From assembly GCF_963576615.1 (NCBI RefSeq), contig NC_088708.1, positions 7,750,001-7,814,000 on the forward strand: 64,000 bases of DNA. The letters are read 5' to 3'. Below, in pieces: positions 23,301 to 35,592 of the stretch (position 1 is its first letter; every line of letters begins with the position of its first letter). The notes under the pieces are model-generated. The model had not been told where the DNA came from. It ran no database searches and saw only the letters and a list, made by a program, of their open reading frames with translations. The DNA comes from Watersipora subatra. Lineage: Eukaryota > Bryozoa > Gymnolaemata > Cheilostomatida > Watersiporidae. The translations under genes were made by a program, and so were the position numbers.

Positions 23301-26300
23301 ATCTCTGAAGTTCGTTATAACGGTGAGTTGTGAGATATGTACTTGAACAGTCCCAATCATTCACGAATTGCAAACAACCCAAAGCTCAAGAAACATACTA
23401 CCATTATTTAATAAGAATACTATAAACAAGTATTCACAAATAATATTAGATGTTTTCAGTTGTACCATATCTCAACAGCTTCTTCACTAGAAGTTTATGA
23501 GCGCGGAAACTAACTCAACTTTATGTTTTAATGTCTTATGAGTGATGAGGGTAACATTAATTCAAGCTTGCTCATTTTTAGGCAGCCAACTAAATAAATT
23601 AATAGCCGCTACCTTGTCATAAAGTCGGAGAGAGTCAGAATGTTTGCTAGTATAATTAGAACTTGCTGAGGGATTTCCACATGATCCGATTATAACGAGT
23701 AGTCCATGTTAGCTAAGCATTGCACATGAAAAGTGAGTCCGTGGTTTTCTGTTATTTTAATTATTAATTGTTTAATGAAATGATTGATTTTAACGTCATT
23801 GTGAGTAGAATCTTTAAAGTACAATATGCATAAAATGAGATAAAGAGAGTCAAACCAATGCTTGAGTTTTTTCTCAAAATTCTACAGCTCTTTGCATAAC
23901 ATTCCGAAGGAGTTGTTCACTCTTGCCACTCCTTGTTCAACTCTTTACGAGCATGCAACTAGCCTTTCAGTCTTTCATATTTCCCAGAATGAAACAGCAT
24001 TAAACACGGAATAGAAAATGACTTAAAGATCCAACTGGCACAACATGCGTCAATTTATCTTTCATATTGGTTTTGACTACAGACTCGTGACTAGCATGGG
24101 GAAACACTTGAAACTTTAAGTTTTCTTCGAAAAGGAGCTTAAATCTTGCAAAACCTAATGGTATGCTGATGAAACTGAGCAAAAGGTTAGTTACATAGCG
24201 GCAGTAACGCGTTATATAACTACATGTACTGACTGCTCGACAAATTAACAGCAACACCTAGAGGTTGAAGGACACCTATGGCCTAACAACTTACAACAAA
24301 CTGTGGACCCAGCAACTTGTGAACATGGTTGGTGTCCTCTTCTTTTGATTTGCTACAAAACTTTTCCAACTTTGCTAATAGAACATCTTTTTTGTCAGCC
24401 TAAAATCATAACTGAAACATAATCAAAAGATGTAAATGTCTTCTAGGTCATACATAACTGACTGTTAAATCTTCCATGCATTTTCTTCCGAGAAAAAGAA
24501 ATCAACCTAACAAATACAAAACTTTACCCGAAAATATGTAATAAAACTGTTTAAGTCTTGGCAGATCTGGAGCATAATTATGTCATATTTAAGACGTGCC
24601 TCATAGACCAGAGAAGAAAATAATGAATGCATCTGGACTCACCTGCTGCAGCATGGCAAACAATTTAACAAAGAGACCTATGCTTGTTGTTTCTGGAGGA
24701 AAATGCATGTCCTTCCATGTGTTTTCCAGTACTCTCAGAGGATGACTTTCCAGTTCTTTTTTAGAGCCATCACAGATGCTTCTATGGTACTTGGTAAAGG
24801 CTGTGCTCCTGCACTCAGCACAGCAGTAGCGTGTCTAAATATGCCATTGAAAATGTTGCATACTTTACTAAACACCAATAAGATTATAAAACAGAGCAAA
24901 TTGAGCCACTTTATTCTGATGACGAGTAAATATATCAATGCAGAAAAAAGTGAACTCACACCACAACCTTCGCAAACTACATGCTGAAGAAGTTGAGTTT
25001 CGCAGCATTCTGGGTGAGGCAGCACTAAACTTTCTTGCTTAGACAATCTTCTGGCATTTTGCTCAGCAGTCTCAAGACTTCGCATACAGTAATCACCTAA
25101 AAAACCAAACATTGAGCTGATGCAGTCAATACAGTAATAACCTAGACCAACAGACATTGTGCTAGATGTAGTCAATACAGTAATCACTTGGAGCACCAGA
25201 CATTGTGCTAGATGTAGTCAGTACAGTGGTCAGCTAGAGCACCAAACATTGTGCTAGATGTAGTCAATACAGTAGTCACTTAGAGCACCAGACATTGTGC
25301 TAGATGTAGTCAATACAGTAGTCACCTATAGCACCAAACATTGTACTAGATGTAGTCAATACAGTAGTCACTTAGAGCACCAGACATTGTGCTAGATGTA
25401 GTCAATACAGTGGTCACCTAGAGCACCAAACATTGTACTAGATGTAGTCAATACAGTAATCACTTAGAGCACCAGACATTGTGCTAGATGTAATCAATAC
25501 AGTAGTCACCTAGAGCACCAAACATTGTACTAGATGTAGTCAATACAGTAATCACTTAGAGCACCAGACATTGTGCTAGATGTAGTCAATACAGTAGTCA
25601 CCTAGAGCACCAGACATTGTACTAGATGTAGTCAATACAGTAATCACTTAGAGCACCAGACATTGTGCTAGATGTAGTCAATACAGTAGTCACCTAGAGC
25701 ACCAAACATTGTACTAGATGTAGTCAATACAGTAATCACTTAGAGCACCAGACATTGTACTAGATGTAGTCAATACAGTAATCACTTGGAGCACCAAACA
25801 TTGTGTTAGATGTAGTCAATACAGTAGTCACCTAGAGCACCAGACATTGTGCTAGATGTAGTCAGTACAGTGATCACCTAGAGCACCAAACATTGTGCTA
25901 GATCCAGTCAATACAGTAGTCACCTAGAGCACCAAATATTGTGCTAGATGTAGTCAATACAGTAGTCACCTAGAGCTATAGACATTGTACTAGATGTAGT
26001 CAGTACAGTAATCACCTAGAACACCAAACATTGTGCTAGATGTAGTTAATACAGTAGTCACCTAGAGCACCAGACATTGTGCTAGGTGTAGCCAGTACAG
26101 TAATCACCTGGAGCACCAAACATTGTACTAGGTGTAGTCAATAAGTAGTGAACTTAAGCACCAGGCACTTCTAAATGCACACAATACAGTGCCAAAAGGA
26201 TGATTTCAAATTAAACAAATATAGCTATTTTCTCTATACTTTTAGTTCTTGCTTGTCATTACTTTCAACCACAAAAGCGAATTATGGCCATCAATTATTA

Positions 26301-26575
26301 AACGCCAATGTCAACTGTCCACTTAACAATTAGTAAATGTTAACCAAAATGTTATTCCAGCTAAAAAACCAAGTTATGATCTAGTTTGTGTGTGAAACTA
26401 GGTACAGAAGACATCTACTTCAGCAACATCTCGACTCAAGCTTGATAGATTGCAAAATATTACAGGCATCAAAGTGGCAGCAAGCATTCCAGCTGAACTG
26501 GCATGCAACAAGTGGTTCCTCTTCAAACAGCACGTCCCCGGCACGCACATACTCTGTTGTAAACAACCCTCTGCC
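20387..26575 (-). CDS. SMYD5: SMYD5 protein-lysine methyltransferase; first exon not found
   Basis: Nine in-phase minus-strand exons: 26575-26464, 25096-24960, 24834-24643, 24399-24295, 23270-23140, 21816-21671, 21485-21325, 21139-21069 and 20513-20387. They give about 393 residues; an N-terminal exon of about 30 codons is missing (human about 418). Order: start of the SET domain ([19 protein letters not shown]), a MYND-type zinc module split over two exons (CDYC, CEGC, YCCAEC), the SMYD5-specific middle ([19 protein letters not shown]), the SET core with NHSCVPNAE and the SYLD tyrosine, then post-SET CGCEKC. The SAM-binding NHS and tyrosine motifs are intact, so it should be catalytic. SMYD5 is reported to methylate histone tails and ribosomal protein L40. 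The acidic tail has mixed Asp/Glu/Ser instead of the human poly-Glu run. Some donors are weak (GTCTGT, GTTTTT), but phase and homology support them. Confidence 0.92.
25084..26150. repeat. 46-bp minisatellite, about 23 copies, overlapping an SMYD5 splice acceptor
   Basis: Units contain ATACAGTAGTCACCTAGAGC, then ACCA(A/G)ACATTGT(A/G)C and TAGATGTAGTCA. The copy at the left edge is diverged and includes the real acceptor of the SMYD5 exon starting at 25096 plus its first dozen or so coding bases. Two subtypes (CAAACATTGTAC and CAGACATTGTGC) often alternate, suggesting a 92-bp higher-order unit in part of the array. Confidence 0.9.
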
Positions 26576-26970
26576 CTGTAGTTAAAGAACTCATAGTATG
26601 ACAGCCATCACACTTTTTAGACAGATACAACAAACAAGAACTGAACAGCAAAATGCAGCTAAACTATGTTGATCCGTCAACTTGACAAAAATATCAGATA
26701 TGTGGCGCTGTTGCTAATAGCCACATCGCAGAAACAATCCCTTGAGTGTCTTAAATGATGCTGTATTAAATTTGGGCTCAAAAAACCACCGCAGCAAAAG
26801 TTGAAGTGAACCAATTGCGATTTAGTATGGTACACGTGTAAATTTCCACTTAGCATTAAAGCCAAGAAATGTGGAATTATCGGCTACACAGATTCTCAGG
26901 TACATTTTACATGGCTTTACCCGAAGCTGTTTAAAGACTTCTTTGCCATACTCCAGTGGCAAACTCCTAG

Positions 26971-27060
26971 TACTGCCAGACCTCTACATACAAAGTAAGT
27001 TCATTCCAAGATTTGCTTCATATGTTAAAATTGTCATATGTTGGAGCTAACATTCCACTG
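26971..27060. mobile_element. Fragment of the CAGTCAAACCTC MITE-like family, copy 3
   Basis: It carries CCAGACCTCTACATAC, then TTCATTCCAAGATTTGCTTC and TCATATGTTGGAGC, matching the left ends at 5001 and 18973. No matching right end was seen, so it is treated as truncated. Confidence 0.5.
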
Positions 27061-27373
27061 AGAATATATGGTAATTCATTCTACACCTCAAACACTTACA
27101 CCTATTAAAACAAATGCACTATACGCCGTAAAACCCGGTGTAGGGGAGACGGGGGAGGGGGGGGGGTCAGTTAGGACAGGGGTAATGTGGGACAATGCAA
27201 TATTTTGGAAATATTTCTCTTCTCATAACTTTTGTATTGAAATTCCAACAGAAAGACACATGTTCTATCCACCATATTGAGATCATGAGCCTGGTGAAAA
27301 CTGTAAGGAAATGGTGAGTGAAACATTATTTTTGACCGAAAAAGTAGTTTTATACTCTTCCACAAAATTTTAA

Positions 27374-27837
27374 AGGTTGACTTGCAACAAAATTTACATT
27401 ACAGTTATTTGGTATCAAAATATTTACTATGTCTACTCACATGATCAAATTACAACTAGATGATTAGACTAGGCTGAAACGAAGCAGTAAAGTAGCGAGC
27501 GTCTATATTTGATACGGGCTTTTTGGTAGAACCCGAAGTGTTAGTCATAAACTAGTGCTACGAGACGTTTTATATTGAGCCTTTTATTGGTATTTAACTT
27601 CACATGATGACATCACGTGTCAAAACAATAACCACAATGTTTGAGTACGTCATCGAAATGAAGAGATTCCAAACTACGGCATTTTCGTGATGGCTGCGAT
27701 TAACTGTTCGTTTTTGAACTTTTAAGAGCTTGTAATCACATTTCCTCATACTTTGCACCTACATCACAACAGAGTAAGACATGGTGAGCCTTTTAATACC
27801 AAATAACTTTAATGTGAATTTTGTTGCAAGTAAACCT
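27374..27837. mobile_element. TTAA-flanked inverted-repeat element A (464 bp)
   Basis: The left end AGGTTGACTTGCAACAAAAT follows TTAA. The right end is its inverted counterpart, GAATTTTGTTGCAAGTAAACCT. The terminal inverted repeats are about 60 bp. The internal block (TCATGTGA and GCCCGTATCAAATATAGACGC on the reverse strand) is homologous to element B at 30398-31280. The right flank reads TTTG, not TTAA, presumably a mutation. TTAA target sites are typical of piggyBac-type transposases, so a piggyBac-driven MITE is the best guess. Confidence 0.65.
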
Positions 27838-28104
27838 TTTGAATTTTTCATTATGGTTCAAACATTTATACAAAATAAAACATTTTTTCCTATTGGTACG
27901 TAATGAGAATCTTATTATATAATAATTATGCTTGAAGGAATTTTTTTTGTATTAGGCAAGTCATTTTGAGTAAAATTTCAGCCTATGGATACAATGGGAC
28001 ATGTCACACTATGCCCTATTTATAACACTAGTTATAATAATCATGTTTTTTGCTATTGATTTTTCATTTTCCATTCTGAAGCTTATATTAGACAGTAAAT
28101 TGCC

Positions 28105-29095
28105 ATATTTAAATGAGCGAGCAGTGGAAGAAGTTATACTGTAGATAGTGGTTTGAGTTTGCGGGAGGCAGCCAAGGTTTATTGTATACCTAAAACTATC
28201 CTGGAGAAGGGATAAAGAGAAATAATGTACTGGATGCAGGAGACGATGTGGAAACGATTGCATAGCGACCAAATTATAGACAGACAGATTTTTCATGATG
28301 AAGAAACCATGCTAGAAAATTCCTTAATACAGACATCAAAGCATCATGCAAGTCTGACAAAATGATGATGAGAGAATTTCCATTAGAATAAGCCAAAAAA
28401 TAGGATACTATTACAGTATCAGGTTTGGTCAATTGCAATTATTGACCTCCATGTCTGTGTTTATGGTTGATGTTGTTTTACATGGAAAATAATGAAGGTT
28501 GTATTGTGGAAATTTATTATTGATAAATGTTAGAGGCGCAGACTGGATCCATGTATTTCTAAAGCAGCACAACAGGATTATTGTAAGAACCCCAGAAGCA
28601 ACTAGTTTATGTCGAGCCACTGGTTATAACAAACGTAACCACCTTTTTTAATAATCTTGAGAGTGCGTTAGCGAGGAACAAGTTTTCAGAGGCAAATGTC
28701 TGGAAAGTTGATAAAACTGCCCTAACCACCACATAAAAATCCCCAAGATACTAGCCGAGAAGAATGTCAAACAAGAATTGCAACATCTGCGAAAAAGGGC
28801 GCATTGGTAACAACCATAGGATGCATGAAAGCCCAAGGAGGGTATATTCCCCAATACCAAATTGTCTAAAGTTAATTTTAAAGAATCAATGTTGGATGAG
28901 ACACCACCTGGAAGTTCTGGTTCTGAGCAATCCTCTGGATAAACTAACCAAGATATATTTCTTAAATGGTAGCAGCGTTTTGAAAAATATGCAAAATGTT
29001 CCAAAGAACAGCCAGTCTTGCTGCTGATGTATAAGCATTCCAGCCAAATTTCTATTCCTGCTATTGATTATGCCATAGAATATGGAAGCGAATAA
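28105..29095 (+). pseudogene. Degenerate pogo/Tigger-like DDE transposase
   Basis: Across frames on the plus strand there is a pipsqueak-type helix-turn-helix segment (SLREAAKVYCIPKTILE, about 28151-28202), a CENP-B-like second domain (GADWIHVFLKQHNR then RTPEATSLCRATGYN, about 28530-28628), and DDE-domain blocks (KILAEKNVKQ about 28745; PPGSSGSEQSSG about 28905; PVLLLMYKHSSQ about 29010). This order is that of pogo/Tigger/jerky transposases. The frame changes several times and internal stops are present, so it is dead. The element's ends were not resolved. A G-rich block at 27139-27180 with GGGACA motifs may belong to its left side. Confidence 0.7.
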
Positions 29096-29407
29096 ATTAC
29101 TAACATTTCTCCCATATTGTAGCCACAAACTACAACCACTAGACAGAGTAATACAAGGGCAAGAAAATAAATATTATGATGCATGCGTTTTGTTGTACTA
29201 AATGAACACCTTTATCCAACCATTTCTGAAGGGCGAGGATTTGCCGTGACAGACTGCAGGAAATGAATCAAATGAGTACAGTTTAATAGGTGCAGGCCTG
29301 ATAAGTTTTGCTAATGCTGCTAAATGTTGAGATGAATAGAGACATAAGTTGACGAGTTATCACTTTACTAGCGGACTTTGTGAGCGAGAATCGCATCGCC
29401 ACGTGAA

Positions 29408-31491
29408 TCTACATATACGCTTCTCAAAGTTTGTCGTCTGTACTTCAGTATGTCTAACTATAGGTACTAAAATTTTCAGAAAATTACTAAAATTCATACC
29501 GTCAGTTTGTCCAGTCAGTCAATGGGTCCAGTAGCTCAGGACCCACTGAGCTATACCAGGCATATTGATCGAAGTCATATGCCGTATAGCGTATGCATTC
29601 GCTAAATGACGTACTATTTGAGCATTACTTGCGCCCACGCGTCATGATGTACCTATTAAAAATATTTTTTGTAACTCGAGAAAACATGATACTTTTTCGT
29701 TAAGACGAATTTTTTCCGCCACACCGATATCAACAATAACTTCTCTCAAAATTAAGATTTGGCGATTTGTATACTGATTATATGCGTTATTAAGAGAAAT
29801 GGGTTGCTCGCCATGGCGAGTTCAGCGTTATTCGCTATGACAAAAGCGCATTCGCAAACGAATAAATGATAAAATTTTAGTTCAAACTTTGAAGTTCACT
29901 AAAATACATACTAAAACTTCTTTCAAGCATGTGTTTAGTAAGCTAAATTCATTTAAAAGTTAGATTCAGCATTTATATTACACATCTGTCTTGAAGGTAC
30001 GAACTCTTCACGTAGTACATTGTAATCCTATATTATTTTTCAGATCATAATCACAAAATGCATTAAAGTTATTTTAGGTACCTGTAGTTACTAAGGTTAA
30101 CATATTGTTTTGTTACTATTTTTTAATGATAATGATTTTTACCAGGAGTTGATTGCATTAGATAATTATTATGGATTTCTATACCACTCTATGTACGTCT
30201 ATAGCCTACGATATTTTCGCATGCCAACACTGAAGCGAACTAAAATCATATAATTGTAAACCAAATAATTTTTCATTGTAATCGTAGCAAAAAAGACTAC
30301 AGTTAGCCATTACTTGCTAATGATTTCCCATTTACATTTAAACACCTTTAAATGATTATTTTTCCTCCTAAATTATTTCAACGAAACGCTTCTTTAAAGG
30401 TTGCCTTGCAACAAAATTCACATTACAGTTATTTGGTATCAAAAGATTCACCATGTCTTACTCTGCTGTATGTGAAAATGTGATTACAAGCTTTTAAGAG
30501 CTCAAAAATGAACAGTTAATAACCGCCATCACGAAAACGCCGTAGGTTGGAATAAATTTATTTTTCTGACTTACTCAAACAATTTAGTTATTGTTTCGAC
30601 ACGTGATGTTCTCATGTGAATTGAAAGGCCAAAACAAGCTAAATATAAAACATCTCATAGCGCTAGTTTATGAGAAACACTGCAGGCTCTACCATAAAGC
30701 CCGTATCAAATATAGATGCTCGCTACTTTACAGTTTTGTTTCGGCTTGGTCTAATCATCTAGTCGTAATCTGATCATGTGACCCATACTTCCTGCCAAAC
30801 AGCGAAAATAATTTCTGCAGCATTTTTTGACGATCACAGGTGACCAACAGGCTCCTCATTTTTATCAGAGGATGATATGCACTCCTTTGAGCTAAGGTTA
30901 AAAATTAAACAAATTTTTACAGTGGGTTGTGAGATGCCAGTGCTCAAAATGACAGCATTAAAATGATGATGAAATAGACGCATAAGGACAATAGACATGG
31001 TTTTATTGAATGCGAGAAGCGTATTCGTGAAAATACTTTGACGAATGAGGTTGCATAAAAGTGTAAACAGAAGCCATCTTGTTCAGCTATGTCTCATTTG
31101 AGCCATTTTAGAAAGGGATTCTAATCTACAGCGTTTTTGTGATGGCTGCGATTAGCTGTTCGTTTTCGAGCTGCTAAGAGCTTGTAATCACATCTTCACA
31201 TATTTTGCACCTACCACACAGATATGGTGAATCTTTTGAAATCAAATAACTGTATTGTGAATTTTGTTGCTAGTACATCTTTAAAGTTGAAAATTAAATT
31301 TAATAGTTACAGTTGTCTGAAAGTTTGAAAACCTTTGTTTTATTTTTTTTTTCTCAATTCATTTGAACTGCACAAAAAAAATTTTTCCTTGATATGAAGT
31401 TTAAAAATTAGAATGGTAAATGTTGTATAAAATTTTTTTTTCTGTCGAAAGACTTTTTTATTACATGAGCAACGCCGGGTAGCACAGCTAG
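29408..31491 (+). mobile_element. Non-autonomous Helitron, copy 3, with element B inserted
   Basis: The 5' end TCTACATATACGC follows A. The 3' end has GCAACGCCGGGTAGCACAG then CTAG and T. Its sequence is homologous to the right half of copy 1 (for example CATTACTTGCTAATGATTTC and AGAATGGTAA), but is interrupted by the 883-bp TTAA element at 30398-31280. Without that insert it would be about 1.2 kb. The 5' end assignment is less certain than the 3' end. Confidence 0.6.
30398..31280. mobile_element. TTAA-flanked inverted-repeat element B (883 bp)
   Basis: The left end AGGTTGCCTTGCAACAAAAT and the inverted right end ACAAAATTC...CATCT are bounded by TTAA on both sides (30394-30397 and 31281-31284), a clean target duplication. 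It shares its left part with element A (reverse orientation) and its right part with element C at 63263. No transposase is encoded. It sits inside Helitron copy 3, so it is younger than that Helitron. Confidence 0.75.
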
Positions 31492-31927
31492 TACATATAT
31501 AAAGCTCAGCGTTTGTCATTTGTCCAGTTATGGCGATAGTTTCATGAATGAAACATCTGCTTTATGCTGGATTTGAACTCGGAACCTCCTCAGAACTAAC
31601 CCATTAAGCCAAATGGTTTCCTTCCGATACAATGAAATAATAGTTTATATAATACTCATTATAACTGCCAGTCTTTAACGGCGATTGGTTAAAATGCCTA
31701 CGCTTTATGCTTGCACTAATTTCCCAAAAATTTTTTTACTAGAAAAGTACCTGCCCATACTTCCCCAAAATGCTATAAATATATGTATACATAGCACAAA
31801 CGTCATTAAACTTACAGGACACACATAAATAAACCACTTCATTTAAAAATTAAATAAAAGTTAAATAAATGTTGCTTTTTTGTGCAAAACCTTTTTTATT
31901 ACTTGTGCAATGCCAGCATTCGGCTAG
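31492..31927 (+). mobile_element. Non-autonomous Helitron, copy 4, abutting copy 3
   Basis: It begins directly after the CTAG of copy 3 with a slightly eroded 5' end (TACATATATAAAGCTCAGCG). It has the antisense tRNA-like block at about 31560-31625 (reverse strand TGGCTTAATGGGTTAG and GAGTTCAAATCC) and ends in GCAATGCCAGCATTCGGCTAG followed by T. At 436 bp it is a compact full-length copy. Confidence 0.7.
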
Positions 31928-32309
31928 TTGATATATATAATGGGTGAGCAGGCAGAACAAATTGTTAGATAAGCGACACCTCGGGCAGTACAGGGTGAAG
32001 AGGTGACAGCAAACACATTATTTATTCACGCTTTGGATGGCTTTACAAGATATTTTCAGCCTTGAGATAACTCAACACTTTGCAGCATTTTGTTCTCCAG
32101 TCGAGTGCAGGGCACAAATGAAAATACCAATGAGCTCATTCGTACTTGATACTAGCTGGTGGCTACTGTAGTTAGGCTGTTGAGCATCAAAACTTGATGT
32201 AGAAAGCCCATTTTGGCTGGTATGAATGGCAAGTCATTACATCATGAACTGCAAATGAATAAAACAGTCATCGCTGATGATATCAACTGATTAACTGATT
32301 AGAACCCAA

Positions 32310-33900
32310 TGCGACATACCTGTTACAACTGAGACATTCTCTAGGCTGAATGGCTCTAAAGTATTCTGCTGTTTGGATGGAAAACAAGGTTTCATTAAGT
32401 CCGACTCAGTTATGCCTCATCTCAGTAGACTTACATTGTCACCCCATTTGATGAGTATTGATACTCACGTTTCCCATAGGCATCTATAATGGGCCAGATG
32501 TTCCATGCTCAGATGTTTGGCATGCACTAACACAAGAACTGCATAATTTGCACTTGCGACAAGTGCTTCAGAGATGTCAGGGTGCTGGACTGACACGTAA
32601 CAAAAAAAGGTGTGTGCTCCAAATCAAGTTTACTTCCTGAGGCACGAGATGCCTGAGAATGGTGTTAGTACCAGCGAGCAGAAAATTGGTGCAAAAAAGC
32701 ATTGGAGATAACTGTTTCTGAAGATAAGGCATTAGAGAAATTTTTGGGTTTGTAAGTTTATCAAAATTTATCCTTTATTAGACCGAGTTGATGCAACCAT
32801 TGCATATGATCAGTAAAGACAAGTCAATGTTATGTGGGAGAAGGCTCAGGAAGAGGCCTTTGATGCCATCAAAGATTGTGTAAGAGAGGCTCAAATGCTA
32901 GGAGTCTTTGATTACAGCAAACTCATTACAGTATTTGCTGATTCCTGCGCACACTCCATAGGATCTGTGCTACCTCAAGGAGACAAGCTGGTAGTTTGCT
33001 GCAAAATCTATGACAGAATGCCAGCAGCAGTATTTCCTATCGAAAAAGAACTTTTGACTAAGGACTTTGCGGTGATGTGATTTAAATATTACTGTTATAG
33101 GAATGGCCTGGTCACTGTGGAGACGGATCGCTTTCACCGAAGCTAGCATCAACGAAACTTGATCAATTGCCTCATTCCATCAAGTTAGTGCACATTCCGG
33201 CGAAGGATATTATTTTAGCTGACACCTCATCTCATACATTTCCAGCAAGTACTAAATTGTCTAAAAATTTGGGTCTTGATCTATTGCTTCAGGTTTGCAG
33301 TGTAGTTGTCCAGTCACCTGATGCTACATGTATGAGTAAATATGCTGTGGCTACATTGAGAAATGAAGAACTGGCAGTAGCTTGACAGCTATTTAAAGAA
33401 AGATAGCCAACATTAAAAAAGAGAGCTCAAATAGAGGTTTCATATTGGAATACTTGAGTGGCTCTTAATACTGTTGATGGTCTGCTATTTATAGGGATTG
33501 GTTGGTCATTCCTACTTCTCTTAGGGATGAAGTCGACCAGTATTTACATCAGGTACACTGAGTTGTCACCAAAACCTTGCAAAGCTCAGGCAGCTGTATT
33601 TTAGCCAGGTTTATAGAAAAAAATTGAGGATAAATGTCTAGCCTGTGAACCTTGCCTGTTGGTGAAGCATGAGGGTAAGCGGGAACGAATGCTACCAGTC
33701 GCAATTCCTGAATATCCATTCAAGAAACTGGTCATGGATTTGCTTAATGCACATGCGTGGATTATCTAATAATAAAAGACTATTTCTCAAAATGGTCAAG
33801 GAGTTGAGGATAACAACAGCACACTCTATGCATACAGGTTGTGAGAGAGATTCTTAATAACTGAGGAACCCTAGAGTTTGTGATCTCAGATACCGGTCAT
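32310..33900 (+). mobile_element. Decayed Ty3/Gypsy (Metaviridae) pol fossil
   Basis: Recognisable parts in order are a reverse-transcriptase segment (about 32320-32660), the RT/RNase H junction with AFDAIKDCVREAQ and FADSCAHSIGSVL (about 32830-33120), and an integrase zinc-finger and core segment (about 33500-33780). The order and spacing fit a Ty3/Gypsy pol. No LTRs were identified and gag is not recognisable. It is broken by many changes (more than about five), so it is an old insertion. Confidence 0.75.
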
Positions 33901-35592
33901 CAGTTTACAACACGCGCTTAGATACAACTATGAACTTAAAATGAAACATAACAAGAAGGTGACGTGAAGAAAAGAACTGGAGCTCCCGAACAGCTATTTG
34001 GCAGCGTCAGAACGAAATTAGGCGTTGCAGATATACAACCCTGAAAGGCCTATGTTGGAAATTGTTTATCACCCGATTTCAGACTGACCACAATCGACAA
34101 TTTTATATTACATCGTCTGATGAAGTTTAAGTAGCCCAAACAAAACATCACAAAAAGCATAACGTTGAAACAATGAGAAGGGAATGGCAACGAATGAAAA
34201 AGGAATTCTTTTTTACCATATCTTGTTTAGCTGTTACGTATTTTTAACAACAACCATTAATAAAAAACATAGTAAAATAGCAAAGCGTTAAATAATTTAC
34301 ATACATTAAAATTTAAAATAAATGACATACACGTTCGTGTGTTAATTTTTCGCAAACACGCTCTATAGAGGCTGCCATTTTGTTTGCATAGACTGCAATC
34401 CTACCGAAATAAACGTAATTCGCAATAGTAGCGCATACGGTAAATATTAAAAGTAGATTATTACGTGTGTGTATATATACATGTACAATGGAAGTCGGTG
34501 ATTCTCTTAGTTAATTCAGTCCCCCTATACGACACTGAGCTAATTAAGACACGTTTTGCGTGCCCATGTTACATGCCAAGATTAAAGTCCTCGAGCTATT
34601 CGGTGACGCGCCATTGACCGCTAATAATAATAAAGGCCATCAGAACCCTTTATTCACCAACCGTATTTGATATCAATTCTTATTTTTATTCGTTTGCTGC
34701 ATAATATGTTGACGTTTTAATATTACGAACAACTTTGACAATTACCGTAATAAAATTCAACTCCCTCAAAATCCCAATTTCATACAAGTTATACGTACAT
34801 ACATTAACCAAATATCAACGAATTAATTTCGGTGCCGATCTTTTACGTGCAGTGTCGGCTTCATGTCCGCACTTTCCACTTATTAAGCCAGATGCGTCTC
34901 TAAAGATCCGTTGCTGTCCAATTACTATTTGTACGACTTTTTTGCGCGTGGCTTTGGCATCAAATGTTAGTTTCGGCTCGATAATGTTTTCATGCTGTTC
35001 TGCAAAATATTATCCCGTTTTTTAAACAAACTACTATGAATATACATTTGTGCTTATGTTTCCTATCTGTCAAACACCAGTGCAATTACAATTCATCAAG
35101 CAGCTTTGGGTCAATTGACAAGAAGCTATCAGCTTGTCATCTGTTTAAAGTATTGTTTTGCGTGATCATATACTGATGTTGTTCATTTACTGGTGTAGAC
35201 CTTCACCATCTTGTTGAGATTCATTTTGTAGAACATATTAGAACCTCTGAAAAAAGTATGTAGAACCCTTTAGTAATTTAATGTGACTACTTAATTTATA
35301 ATCGCCATCATTATGCTTAGCTCATTTGCTGTAAACCATTTCAAAGTTGATTTGTAAATTTACTTACCATTCTTTTCCATTAATCCGCTGTTTTGCAAAT
35401 AAACAACATGAGTGTGAAAACTTGTTCCACACAAAAGCTGCTAGAGTATAGGTATTAAAAGTAAAGTAAAATCAGGGCAAACCCTTACCAGGCCAAGCAG
35501 GAACTGATGCTTTGTTATAGTTGCCGAGTTGACTGGTGCCAACAGTCAACAGTTATCCGCACACTCTTACACAACCAACGTAGGATCCATCG

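Noticed and set aside
24735-25196. Minus-strand open frame of 153 codons as a gene of its own
   Set aside because: It begins inside the minisatellite, includes one SMYD5 exon in frame, then runs through an intron and out of frame over the next exon.
34735-35025. 96-codon plus-strand open frame
   Set aside because: No recognisable domain and no flanking splice signals that link it to another exon; likely chance.
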